64,000 nucleotides of DNA, taken from a virus. Shown here piece after piece: positions 34,384 through 42,881 of this stretch. Every line of letters starts with the position of its first letter. The first letter of the stretch is position 1. The position numbers and the translations under genes were made by a program. The notes under the pieces are model-generated. The model had not been told where the DNA came from. It worked only from the letters and a program-made list of their open reading frames with translations, and did no database searches. The stretch covers positions 62,001 through 126,000 of the IMG/VR virus record IMGVR_UViG_3300023184_000024. One strand, 5' to 3'.

Positions 34384-35101
34384 GTTACTGACCAGTAAGT
34401 ATGATCCCAAAGATTATTCTATAGACTATGCTCACGGTCAACCAGTTCCTTGGATTGTATTTGATGACTTTTTACCCGAAGACATTTTACTTGCAGTCCA
34501 AGAAGAAATAGAATTAATCCCGAAACACATGTGGAGCAAATTTACACGCAACGGCAGTTTTATGTTAGAGTGTAATAATCTTAAGTATGCACCCAGGATA
34601 CGAGACTTGGTATTAAATTTTAACAGTGGAGAATTCATTCATTGGTTAGAAGCAATCACTGGGACTACAAAAGTGATACCAGACCCGCACTTGATTGGTG
34701 CTGGGTTAATGAGGTGTGGTGCAGGACACAATTTAAAACTTCACACCGACTTTAACTGGAATGAACAACTCCATCTCAATAGAAAACTCAGCATGATTTT
34801 ATACGTCAGCAAAGAATGGGAAACTGAATGGGGTGGGTCTTTGGAATTTTGGGATTTTGAAAAAACTCAGTGTCTACATCGAGTTGACCCCAAACCCAAT
34901 CGGCTGTTGATCTGGGATTATGATGAGCGTCTTATACACGGTCATCCTTTGCCCATCGACTGTCCAGATGATGCCAGCAGAGATGGGCTTAGATTATTCT
35001 ACTTCGGTAGTAACGCAACGCCGTTGAATGCGCCGCATCGTAGTCTTTATTGGTTCGATGATCAAAACAATAAATCGTATGATCGTAGAGAAAATCAATA
35101 A
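34370..35101 (+). CDS. 2-oxoglutarate/Fe(II) oxygenase, prolyl-hydroxylase type
   Basis: 243 aa. LKLHTDFNW gives HxD near residue 125, LIHGHP gives the distal His near 190, and RDGLRLFYF supplies the Arg that binds 2-oxoglutarate. MILYVSKEWETEWGGSLEFWD is the usual strand between them. A hydroxylase of the P4H class; target unknown. Paired with the PLP-fold gene that overlaps it. Confidence 0.8.
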   Translation: MIDIELLTSKYDPKDYSIDYAHGQPVPWIVFDDFLPEDILLAVQEEIELIPKHMWSKFTRNGSFMLECNNLKYAPRIRDLVLNFNSGEFIHWLEAITGTTKVIPDPHLIGAGLMRCGAGHNLKLHTDFNWNEQLHLNRKLSMILYVSKEWETEWGGSLEFWDFEKTQCLHRVDPKPNRLLIWDYDERLIHGHPLPIDCPDDASRDGLRLFYFGSNATPLNAPHRSLYWFDDQNNKSYDRRENQ

Positions 35102-35104
35102 ATA
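35099..35104 (+). promoter_or_regulatory. T4-late-like TAAATA overlapping previous stop
   Basis: AATAAATATC lies at the end of the oxygenase gene, 63 bases before folE. A weak candidate, since it is followed by T and not the C seen at the stronger sites. Confidence 0.3.
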
Positions 35105-35106
35105 TC

Positions 35107-35128
35107 TTTGTCACACAAAGGTGACAAA
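35107..35128 (+). promoter_or_regulatory. Stem-loop in the folE leader
   Basis: TTTGTCAC (35107-35114) and GTGACAAA (35121-35128) form a perfect 8-bp stem with a 6-base loop, followed by CTTTT. May be a weak terminator for the oxygenase transcript or an RNA-stability/regulatory hairpin for folE. Confidence 0.5.
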
Positions 35129-35166
35129 CTTTTCAATTATTAATCCGTGTAAGGAAGGAAAACAAA

Positions 35167-35847
35167 ATGAGTTATAACAAAACTAAATGCGACCCCGAGT
35201 TGGGTCAACGTGTACATCAACATTTACTCAAATGTGGAGTCGAGACTCCAACATTTCAACACAGTGTTGATCGCAAAGACAAAATTGATCTAATAGAGCG
35301 TGACTTCAAACACATCATGGAAGTGTTGGGGTTAGATCTCAGTGACGATAGCCTCATGGACACTCCCAAACGTGTGGCCAAGATGTATGTCAATGAAATC
35401 TTTTGGGGGCTAGACTACGAAGCATTTCCCAAATGTACCACAGTAGACAACAAAATGAAGTACGATGAAATGGTGGTCGAGCGCAATGTCAACGTGCAAA
35501 GTAACTGCGAGCACCACTTTGTTGTCATCGATGGGGTGGCCACTGTGGGTTACATTCCCAAACAAAAAGTACTTGGCTTGTCCAAGATTAATCGTGTTGT
35601 TGAATACTTTAGCAAACGCCCTCAAATTCAAGAACGCTTGACCGAGCAAGTGTACTATGCTCTACAATATATTTTGGAAACAGACGACATTGCAGTTGTT
35701 GTAGATGCGCAACACTACTGTGTCAAGAGTCGTGGTGTTGAGGATGTGGGTAGCTCAACGGTTACCAGCAAGCTTGGTGGAGTATTTAAAAATGATCCAT
35801 CGGTGCGTGTAGAGTTTATGAACATTGTCAACAATTGTAATCGATAA
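35167..35847 (+). CDS. folE: GTP cyclohydrolase I
   Basis: 226 aa. NCEHHFVVIDG holds the zinc Cys and catalytic His of type I enzymes; GLSKINRVVEYFSKRPQIQERLTEQ and DAQHYCVKSRGVEDVGSST carry the other zinc Cys and the substrate loop. Converts GTP to 7,8-dihydroneopterin triphosphate, the first step to 7-deazaguanines as well as folates. With QueD-like, QueE-like and DpdA-like genes in the window, a role in DNA base modification is likely. AAGGAAGGAAAACAAA precedes ATG. Confidence 0.93.
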   Translation: MSYNKTKCDPELGQRVHQHLLKCGVETPTFQHSVDRKDKIDLIERDFKHIMEVLGLDLSDDSLMDTPKRVAKMYVNEIFWGLDYEAFPKCTTVDNKMKYDEMVVERNVNVQSNCEHHFVVIDGVATVGYIPKQKVLGLSKINRVVEYFSKRPQIQERLTEQVYYALQYILETDDIAVVVDAQHYCVKSRGVEDVGSSTVTSKLGGVFKNDPSVRVEFMNIVNNCNR

Positions 35848-36479
35848 TGAATTATCAGGTATTACACGACCAAGGCAAGATTATGTGTTACATTGGCAAT
35901 ACTTTGCCAAACCAGATGTACCACAATCATTACTCTAAGCACCGTCCTAGTGAATTACTGAGATTTGAGGAAGTCTTAGAAAAAGACTCTCAGTGGTTCC
36001 GGGCACGGCAGTTTATGGTAGCCAACACAGATGTGTCATTCAGAAAGCAAGTGGTTGAAGGTCTTGCTAAATTTTCACCTCACTATTTTTCTTTGGTATC
36101 TAACAATACCACTGTTGGTGTTGACACAAAAATCGGGCATAACGTAGTAATCAATGACTTTAATTTTTTATGGGACAACGTGGTCATTGGTGACCATTGC
36201 ACAATCACAACCCACTGTACTATTAGCCATGGCACAGTGATTGGAAACTTTTGTTTTATTGCTCCTTACTCTTATATTTGTTTCACTACACTAGGGCAAG
36301 GGGTGATTGTTGGACTGCGTAGCTCGTTTATTGCCAAGCCTGAAGCTCTAGTACATGTAGCAGACTGGACAAACTTTGTCATGGATAGTCGAGTAAATAT
36401 GCCAATTGTAAAATCCGGCACTTATCGAGGCCACAAGTTGATTGCACAAGAAACTAGTTTAGATAAAAAAATACTATGA
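35847..36479 (+). CDS. Hexapeptide-repeat acyltransferase
   Basis: 210 aa. From about residue 85 a left-handed beta-helix pattern (TTVGVDTKIGHNVVINDF, NVVIGDHCTITTHCTISHG, TVIGNFCFIAP) typical of NeuD/serine-type acetyltransferases. Residues 1-80 form a separate N-terminal domain. Likely O- or N-acetylates a sugar. Starts on the folE stop. Confidence 0.75.
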   Translation: MNYQVLHDQGKIMCYIGNTLPNQMYHNHYSKHRPSELLRFEEVLEKDSQWFRARQFMVANTDVSFRKQVVEGLAKFSPHYFSLVSNNTTVGVDTKIGHNVVINDFNFLWDNVVIGDHCTITTHCTISHGTVIGNFCFIAPYSYICFTTLGQGVIVGLRSSFIAKPEALVHVADWTNFVMDSRVNMPIVKSGTYRGHKLIAQETSLDKKIL

Positions 36480-37714
36480 ACACATCTCAAAAACACATAT
36501 ATGCATCATGCGTACTAGGAAGTCTAATTGCCTGGTATGATTTTATCATTTTTGGAACTGCCACCGCATTGGTATTTTCGCAGTTGTTCTTTCCTGGCAT
36601 GGGGTATATCATTCCCATGTTGGTGTTTGCTGTAGGTTTTCTTAGCAGGCCTTTGGGAAGTTTTATCATAGGACATATCGGTGACAAGATTGGCCGCCGC
36701 AAAACATTGTTGGCAACGTTGTTGTTAACTGGTGCATCAAGTGTGTTAATTGGATTACTGCCAACTTATGCCGACATAGGTGTTACCGCCACAGTGCTTC
36801 TTGTTCTTTGCCGAATTCTGCAAACATTTGCGTTGGGCGGTGAATGGTCGGCTGCTAGTACAATGATGCTAGAGCACAATGTTGAAAAACCCAACAAGGG
36901 ATTTTTAGGTAGTACACTATCAAGCGGTCTGGCATTGGCATCGGCACTGTCAGCAGGGGCATGGGCATTGGCATCAGCTTGGGGCACTGAATTTTTAATG
37001 TCCTGGGGTTGGCGCATTCCGTTCTTGTTTAGCTTTGTGTTGGTTGGGCTTGGTGTGTACATGAGATACCGGGTTTTAGAAACTCCAGTTTTTGAATCAA
37101 CTCAGAAAGTAAAGAACCCAACCGCTAGCTTGCTAATCAATCATTGGCCAAAAGTATTACTGGGTGCGGCATCCACCCAAGTTGGTGCTGTATGGTGGTA
37201 TGGCATCACTGTGTTTGGATTTGCCTACATGGCTAACACACTCAAAATTGATCGGGCAGTAATTAATCAAACATGGTTTTATTTTACTCCGTTGTTGTTC
37301 TCAGCCCTGCTGTTCTTTGGATGGGTGGGTGATAAATTTTCAAGATTGTTGCTGTATAGAACCTGTGCAATACTTTCTATACTACTGGTCTATCCTATAT
37401 TTTTATTACTGGGCCAAGGAAATATTGTACTCCCGATATTTTTAGCAATTATTGTTATACAATCAATGTCGTTTGCATCTGACCCAACGTTTTTTACTGA
37501 ACTATTTCCAGCAGAACTCAGACAGGTTGGCAGCGGTGTTACAAAGAGCCTGTCAACTTTGCTGGCTGGAGGCATTGTACCATTGGTTGCACAACAATTA
37601 ATGGTTACCTACAATGACATCATGTATGTGGCTCACCTGTTTATTGCACTAAGCGTTGTACAAGTGCTGGCCACAGTGATGATAAAAAAGCATTATGAAC
37701 AACGTATCCAATAG
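36476..37714 (+). CDS. MFS transporter, metabolite:H+ symporter type
   Basis: 412 aa, about 12 hydrophobic segments. GHIGDKIGRRKTLLATL is the MFS loop 2-3 motif; FALGGEWSAASTMMLEH resembles the GGEWGGA motif of the proline/betaine, citrate and alpha-ketoglutarate symporter group. It would sit in the host inner membrane and move a small organic acid or similar solute. Transporters are uncommon in phage genomes. Overlaps the previous gene by 4 bases and the next by 20. Confidence 0.85.
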   Translation: MNTSQKHIYASCVLGSLIAWYDFIIFGTATALVFSQLFFPGMGYIIPMLVFAVGFLSRPLGSFIIGHIGDKIGRRKTLLATLLLTGASSVLIGLLPTYADIGVTATVLLVLCRILQTFALGGEWSAASTMMLEHNVEKPNKGFLGSTLSSGLALASALSAGAWALASAWGTEFLMSWGWRIPFLFSFVLVGLGVYMRYRVLETPVFESTQKVKNPTASLLINHWPKVLLGAASTQVGAVWWYGITVFGFAYMANTLKIDRAVINQTWFYFTPLLFSALLFFGWVGDKFSRLLLYRTCAILSILLVYPIFLLLGQGNIVLPIFLAIIVIQSMSFASDPTFFTELFPAELRQVGSGVTKSLSTLLAGGIVPLVAQQLMVTYNDIMYVAHLFIALSVVQVLATVMIKKHYEQRIQ

Positions 37715-39161
37715 TCTCACAGAAAAAAACAGATACAATGAAAAAACTGCTTACATTTGCGGCAACACTGAATTAACGTTTGCTGACGTTTACATTCGCA
37801 GTCGGGCTGCCGCAACTTACCTAGCTGAGCTGGGTGTAGTTTCCAGAGAAAAAGTTTTATTTGTAATGGAAGACTGCCTTGAATGGCCGTTGTTTTTCCA
37901 CGGGTGTGTTATGATAGGAGCAATACCAGTTGTGCTGAGTCCCAAGACTGACATTGACATGCTACAAAGAATTTGCGATGTCACTGGTGCAAAAAATATC
38001 ATAACAAACCACAACTTATCAACTTTGCTCGATAACCCAAACTTGGTCATCATTGAACCCAATGACAACTACAAATCATCCGATCCCTACACAAATTTCT
38101 ATGACTTCAGACCCACCGACGATGTTGTTTATTTCTCAACGTCAGGTACTACCGGATATCCAAAACTGGTAATGCATTGTCACCAGGTGGTCGAAAACTT
38201 TACCACTTCTGCATTTCCCTGGCACATAACTGACCATAGCATTGTTTGTTGTGGTGCAAAAATGTCATTTGGCTTTGGGTGGATTGTACAAGTTCTCGGT
38301 TGTCTTGTTTTTCAATCGACTCATATAATATTACCTTCTGATTTTGATTTAAGAAAAATTCCCAACAACATCAACGAACATTCTGCAACTCATTTGTTTA
38401 CAAACCCAACTGTGTTGCAAATGATGCTTAAGTTTGACCATGTGGTTTTAGGAAACCATTTAGAATATATATGGTGCGGTGGCGAGCCGTTGCCTCAGTC
38501 TGTGATACGAGCCTGCATAGAAAAGTTCAACAGGTACCCTGGCGACACCTACGGTCTCAGCGAGTCACCATGTAGCACTATTTTAAACGATCCAAACAAC
38601 TATCGCATAGGTTCAATTGGAAAACCAGCACTGGGAGTAGAATGTCGCATAGTAGATGATGAGTACAACGACTGCGAAATTAACACGCCCGGTAGACTAT
38701 TGATCAAGTCAAATTTATTGTCAACTGGCTACTACAATGACCAATTCAATACCGAAAAAACATTCCAGGACAACTGGTTACACACCAACGATGTTGTGTA
38801 CAAAGATCAAGATGAATATTTTTACTTTGTAGGAAGATTGGACCAATATGTTAAAATTCGTGGACGTTTTGTAAGTGCTCTAGAAATTGAAAACATACTG
38901 TTGGGATACTCAGACATACTTGAGGCCAGTGTCACTTTTGCCAAAAAAGGTGCCGATGACTTCATGGAAGCATTTGCTTTTGTGGTAATAGAAAACCCCA
39001 AGATAAGCATCACTGATATACGAGCAAGATTAACGTCTGAACGATACCCTAGTCATTTGATTCCTAGGAACATTTTTATAACAAATACCTTGCCAAAAAC
39101 GGTTACTAATAAAAAAATACGGGTGTTTTCAACACTGATGGATTGGAAAAATACCGGTTGA
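37695..39161 (+). CDS. AMP-binding acyl-CoA synthetase-like ligase
   Basis: 488 aa. STSGTTGYPKLVMH near residue 150 is the AMP-binding P-loop-like motif; YGLSESP near 292 is the A5 motif; GRLDQYVKIRGRFVSALEIENILL near 380 is the hinge (A8) motif; a lysine in KTVTNKKIRV near the end fits A10. Benzoate- or acetyl-CoA-ligase-like length. It adenylates a carboxylate and passes it to CoA or a carrier. Overlap with the transporter gene suggests uptake and activation of the same acid (inference). Confidence 0.85.
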   Translation: MNNVSNSLTEKNRYNEKTAYICGNTELTFADVYIRSRAAATYLAELGVVSREKVLFVMEDCLEWPLFFHGCVMIGAIPVVLSPKTDIDMLQRICDVTGAKNIITNHNLSTLLDNPNLVIIEPNDNYKSSDPYTNFYDFRPTDDVVYFSTSGTTGYPKLVMHCHQVVENFTTSAFPWHITDHSIVCCGAKMSFGFGWIVQVLGCLVFQSTHIILPSDFDLRKIPNNINEHSATHLFTNPTVLQMMLKFDHVVLGNHLEYIWCGGEPLPQSVIRACIEKFNRYPGDTYGLSESPCSTILNDPNNYRIGSIGKPALGVECRIVDDEYNDCEINTPGRLLIKSNLLSTGYYNDQFNTEKTFQDNWLHTNDVVYKDQDEYFYFVGRLDQYVKIRGRFVSALEIENILLGYSDILEASVTFAKKGADDFMEAFAFVVIENPKISITDIRARLTSERYPSHLIPRNIFITNTLPKTVTNKKIRVFSTLMDWKNTG

Positions 39162-39186
39162 CACCAAATTCTATTACTGCTATACT
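39158..39186 (+). promoter_or_regulatory. Sigma70-type promoter TTGACA-17-TATACT
   Basis: -35 TTGACA 39158-39163 overlaps the ligase stop; -10 TATACT 39181-39186; spacer 17. A leader with TTAGGAGTCTAC precedes the protease ATG at 39212. Confidence 0.75.
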
Positions 39187-39211
39187 AACAGTTCTTTAAT
39201 TAGGAGTCTAC

Positions 39212-41173
39212 ATGAAAGTAAAACCTTTAGCACTAGCCATTACACAGCTATTGTCCTATCCAGTATTTGCACAATCGTTTATGGGCACACCCACTCCGGT
39301 GTTTAGTACCAACCCAAATCAATGGTTAAACAGCACAACAATTAATAAAGCCAACGAAACAATCAAGGCAAACTATGCTTGGAGTCGCGGATGGACCGGC
39401 AAAGGCAGTACCATTCTAATCATGGACACCGGTATCGATGTCAACAATGTTGACTTTGCCGGCAAAATCAAATATCAACTTGATATCAGCAAAACTGGTA
39501 TCCAGGACACTGTCGGGCACGGTACTCACACTGCTGGAATTGCTGCCGCGGCCTTCAACAATGTTGGTATCACCGGCGTGGCCTTTGATGCCAATCTTGC
39601 CATTGCTAAATTAAGCAATACTTCCAATGTCACCAGCGGCCAAGCACTACAGGCCCTGAATTGGGCACGTCAATATTCGGATATAACTGTGGCCAACTTT
39701 AGTGCCAACACTGCATATTCGTCTGCATACACCAAAAGTGTGACACAGTTTGCACCAGGTGTTTATTCCAGTAGCGACAAAAACTACGGTGGCGTCAACT
39801 ATTATAATTTAGAGAAACCTGAATCTTGGGCGTCAGCACTGAGCCCAAACATGGTTCTCACCGTCAGTGCTGGTAACTCTGCAAATCCATATCCACAGAA
39901 TCCAGCTACATTTGCCGCGGCCACTGACCGGTCGGGAAAATTAGTGTTGAACGGCCAAATGATAATTGTGGGCAATTGGAATACACTAGCAGGACGGGTA
40001 GAAGGTGCACAGGCAGGACACGTCTGCAAAAACATTGTCGGTACAACTTGCAAAGACACATTCCGAACTTCCGACTTTTATATTTTAGCACCAGGCATGT
40101 CTGTAGTCAGCGATGCCATTGGCGGCGGAGTTAAAGCAATGAGCGGAACCAGTCAGGCCGCACCACAGGTTGCAGGAGCAGTGGCAGTTATTGGCCAAAT
40201 GTGGCCATACATGACTCCTGCCAATCAAGTTCAGTTGTTGCTAAAAACAGCCAACAAGAACTTGCCTAACTACAATGTCAATGTCATGGGACAAGGTTTA
40301 CTAGATCTCGAAGCCGCAACAAGGCCGGTTGGTCCATTGGGGATTTCAATGACTGGGCGTACTGGCGTTGTTGTTCCTATTTCCGGGGCAATTGCACTCA
40401 GCAATACCGGCACACAAACAGTGTCTAAATTAAGTTCAATTTCAGCAGTTGATTCGTTTCAAAGAGATTTCACTGTGAATTTATCACCAATGGTGGTAAA
40501 GAATTCGCTGATGGCTGATTCCATTACCATGGATGCAGACCCAGGATTCAGCTGGAGTGGACGGTGGACTGGATTGGTAGCTGGACAAAATCAGTCTGCG
40601 CCACTATCGGGCGTTCAATCTTCCAATGGCGACAGCACTGTCACCATCGACTCGAAAGCCTTTGACCCCAAAGCTGAAAGGTCGCATCAACTCACATTGA
40701 CCAACAGCAAATTCAATCCTTTTGTAAACTTTTCTGGAGCATGGGGACAAACAACTGGATCTACCACTTTAGAATACAGCATGTCACAACAGTTTGATTC
40801 TGGGTGGTGGGCACAAGTTGGTGCAATGCAAACATCAGTAAATCACACCGCAGGCTTGGTTAGTAGTGTAACTCCTGTTAGTGCGCTACATGCTGTGGGT
40901 GGCCGACAAATTGGAGATTTAAATGTGTTTGCTGGCATTAAGCCTACAGTGGTGCACGGCTATGTAAATATGCTGGCACCAACCAGTGTAGATGCCGATG
41001 GTGTTATGTCTTATACTCAAATTAAAAATAATCTAGCAGGCTCTGCAACTGTGGGCTATGCTGGATTTAAATGGACGCATAGTGTCAGTCGAGAAGGTAA
41101 GTTGACTTTCCGAGGACAGGTAGCACAAGACGGTAGTGCCAATGCCAAACTATATTACATACATCAACTATGA
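39212..41173 (+). CDS. Exported subtilisin-like (S8) serine protease
   Basis: 653 aa. Signal peptide MKVKPLALAITQLLSYPVFAQ. Catalytic triad: Asp in ILIMDTGIDVNN (near 72), His in GHGTHTAGIAA (near 107), Ser in MSGTSQAAPQVAGA (near 315). Residues about 380-653 form a beta-rich C-terminal region that could anchor or shape the enzyme but is not a clear autotransporter barrel. Own promoter. Exported proteases are unusual cargo for a phage; gene likely acquired from a bacterium. Confidence 0.88.
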   Translation: MKVKPLALAITQLLSYPVFAQSFMGTPTPVFSTNPNQWLNSTTINKANETIKANYAWSRGWTGKGSTILIMDTGIDVNNVDFAGKIKYQLDISKTGIQDTVGHGTHTAGIAAAAFNNVGITGVAFDANLAIAKLSNTSNVTSGQALQALNWARQYSDITVANFSANTAYSSAYTKSVTQFAPGVYSSSDKNYGGVNYYNLEKPESWASALSPNMVLTVSAGNSANPYPQNPATFAAATDRSGKLVLNGQMIIVGNWNTLAGRVEGAQAGHVCKNIVGTTCKDTFRTSDFYILAPGMSVVSDAIGGGVKAMSGTSQAAPQVAGAVAVIGQMWPYMTPANQVQLLLKTANKNLPNYNVNVMGQGLLDLEAATRPVGPLGISMTGRTGVVVPISGAIALSNTGTQTVSKLSSISAVDSFQRDFTVNLSPMVVKNSLMADSITMDADPGFSWSGRWTGLVAGQNQSAPLSGVQSSNGDSTVTIDSKAFDPKAERSHQLTLTNSKFNPFVNFSGAWGQTTGSTTLEYSMSQQFDSGWWAQVGAMQTSVNHTAGLVSSVTPVSALHAVGGRQIGDLNVFAGIKPTVVHGYVNMLAPTSVDADGVMSYTQIKNNLAGSATVGYAGFKWTHSVSREGKLTFRGQVAQDGSANAKLYYIHQL

Positions 41174-41580
41174 CCTACAACATAATCACAGATCTCGAAC
41201 AAGCACAAGAAAACAAAATTGCGCCATGGGATGATCTCAACGAGGATCTCACAGATTATCACGTAGCTGTATTCCGAGACCGATTTCCGGTTACCAATGG
41301 ACACTTGTTGTTCGTGCCTAAATACAATGTTCATGCCGTGATCATGGATTGTTTTGAAATGGCTCTTAAAAAAGGGCAGGACATGGTAGCACAAGGTGAA
41401 TGTGATGCGTTCAATGTTGGTATCAACATGGGCCAGGCTGCTGGTCAGACTGTGATGTATCCACATGTGCATTTAATTCCTAGACGGGTAGGCGATTGTG
41501 CAGATCCTGTAGGCGGTGTGCGTGGCGTAGTTTCTGGTCAAGCGAACTACAAAACCCACAGTTACCAGGAACCAAAATGA
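41170..41580 (+). CDS. HIT-family hydrolase
   Basis: 136 aa. HVHLIPRR near residue 99 is the HxHxxxR-type histidine triad end motif; NGHLLFVPKYNVHAVIMD is the preceding strand pair. HIT proteins hydrolyse nucleotide phosphoramidates or dinucleoside polyphosphates. Starts on the protease stop. Confidence 0.85.
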   Translation: MTYNIITDLEQAQENKIAPWDDLNEDLTDYHVAVFRDRFPVTNGHLLFVPKYNVHAVIMDCFEMALKKGQDMVAQGECDAFNVGINMGQAAGQTVMYPHVHLIPRRVGDCADPVGGVRGVVSGQANYKTHSYQEPK

Positions 41581-41693
41581 TTATAATAACAAACTATACC
41601 AGAGATATTCAACTGCCATATGAAGAAGGATTACTGGAATGGCTACAGCAACAGTATCCTGCTTCTAAATATCAGTTAGTCGAATTAGAATAA
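41577..41693 (+). CDS. Very small protein MIIITNYTRDIQ...
   Basis: 38 aa, start ATG 41577 overlapping the HIT stop (ATGA), stop TAA 41691-41693. IIITNYTRDIQLPYEEGLLEWLQQQYP has a strand-helix pattern. Translational coupling supports it; otherwise unknown. Confidence 0.5.
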   Translation: MIIITNYTRDIQLPYEEGLLEWLQQQYPASKYQLVELE

Positions 41694-41727
41694 ATATTCT
41701 TTTAAGCGGTCTTTGGCTTCATCCCGC

Positions 41728-41757
41728 TTTACAAACTCTGCCAGCCTATGCTACAAT
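41728..41757 (+). promoter_or_regulatory. Sigma70-type promoter TTTACA-18-TACAAT
   Basis: -35 TTTACA 41728-41733, -10 TACAAT 41752-41757, spacer 18, followed by ATAGGAGAAACAGC and the QueD-like ATG at 41776. Confidence 0.6.
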
Positions 41758-41775
41758 TAACATAGGAGAAACAGC

Positions 41776-42327
41776 ATGCAATCATCAACACAAGAATTAA
41801 TCAACCACATGGAAGATAACTTCTCAAACACTAGACCGGTAGTTTACAAATATACTAGTACCAAAGAGTATCACGACGCATTTCCATGTGCGTACAGACA
41901 ATGGAGGGCCGACAGTCATTGTAACTTGATACACGGTTATTCGTTTAGTATGAAATTTTACTTTGGCACCAACGACCTAGATGTTCGCAACTGGGCGGCC
42001 GACTATGGTGGTTTAAAAGAACTAAAAAAGACACTAGAAGATCAATTTGACCACACTCTAATTGTGGCACAAGATGATCCAGAGATGGCAACATACAACT
42101 TGTTGGTAGAGAAAAAAATGGCCAAGGTAGTTGTACTGCCTAAATTGGGATGTGAAGGCTTGAGTGACATGCTGTACAAGTATGTGAATGGTGTTTACAT
42201 TCCAGAGATGTGGGGACCAGGAGAGGCTGCTAGACTTTGGTGTTATCGTGTGGAAGTGCGCGAAACGCAAGCAAACATGGCTTTCCGTGAAGGTCACCGC
42301 GAGTGGAATGAAGACCTATTTGCATAA
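41776..42327 (+). CDS. queD: QueD-like (6-carboxytetrahydropterin synthase / PTPS family) protein
   Basis: 183 aa. C49-NLI-H53-G-Y55 aligns with the CxxxHGH motif of QueD/PTPS; FPCA-Y40-R aligns with FxAAH-R; DQFDHTLIV matches the DHxxL motif and VEVRET carries the glutamate near the end. Two of three zinc His positions are Tyr (Y40, Y55), so metal binding may be altered. QueD converts dihydroneopterin triphosphate to carboxytetrahydropterin in 7-deazaguanine synthesis. Own promoter; good ribosome site. Confidence 0.75.
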   Translation: MQSSTQELINHMEDNFSNTRPVVYKYTSTKEYHDAFPCAYRQWRADSHCNLIHGYSFSMKFYFGTNDLDVRNWAADYGGLKELKKTLEDQFDHTLIVAQDDPEMATYNLLVEKKMAKVVVLPKLGCEGLSDMLYKYVNGVYIPEMWGPGEAARLWCYRVEVRETQANMAFREGHREWNEDLFA

Positions 42328-42354
42328 TACTTAATTTAATAAAGGAAACATAAC

Positions 42355-42873
42355 ATGAAAAATATACCCAACGTAACATTTGCCTTCCGCGAAGGCGACG
42401 AAACTCCCAAAGATGGCGGCTGCCCAATCGGAGGAGAATTTGTTTTTAAAACCACAGCAGATTTGTTTGCCAACAAACGTGTGGTAGTGTTCAGCTTGCC
42501 AGGTGCATTCACACCAACTTGCAGTACCTACCAATTGCCAGGATTTGAGCAACAGTATGCTGAGTTCAAAGCCAAAGGCATTGATGAAATTTACTGCATC
42601 AGTGTCAACGACGCATTTGTCATGAATGCTTGGGCACAAGCATTAAACATCAAAAATGTCAAAGTCATTCCTGACGGTGCGGCTGGATTTACATCAGGCA
42701 TGAACATGCTGGTTGATCTGAGTGCTATTGGATTTGCCTGGCGCAGTCGACGTTATGCGGCCATTATCAACAACGGTGTGGTGGAACACATGTTCGAGGA
42801 ACCAGCATCAAGTGACAACGACCCTGATCCATACGGCGTTTCCAGTCCTGAGAATGTGATGAAGCATCTGTAA
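42355..42873 (+). CDS. Peroxiredoxin, Prx5-like
   Basis: 172 aa. FSLPGAFTPTCSTYQLPGF is the PxxxTxxC peroxidatic cysteine motif of atypical 2-Cys/Prx5 enzymes. ISVNDAFVMNAWAQ and the tail (DPYGVSSPENVMKHL) fit the same family. Removes peroxides; with the Dps-like protein it may protect the infected cell from oxidative stress. AAAGGAAACATAAC precedes ATG. Confidence 0.9.
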   Translation: MKNIPNVTFAFREGDETPKDGGCPIGGEFVFKTTADLFANKRVVVFSLPGAFTPTCSTYQLPGFEQQYAEFKAKGIDEIYCISVNDAFVMNAWAQALNIKNVKVIPDGAAGFTSGMNMLVDLSAIGFAWRSRRYAAIINNGVVEHMFEEPASSDNDPDPYGVSSPENVMKHL

Positions 42874-42881
42874 GAAAAATT

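Noticed and set aside
41691-41696. TAAATA and AGAATA/TATTCT inverted repeat after the 38-aa gene
   Set aside because: Overlaps a stop codon in AT-rich sequence and has no T-tract; evidence too weak to call a promoter or terminator.
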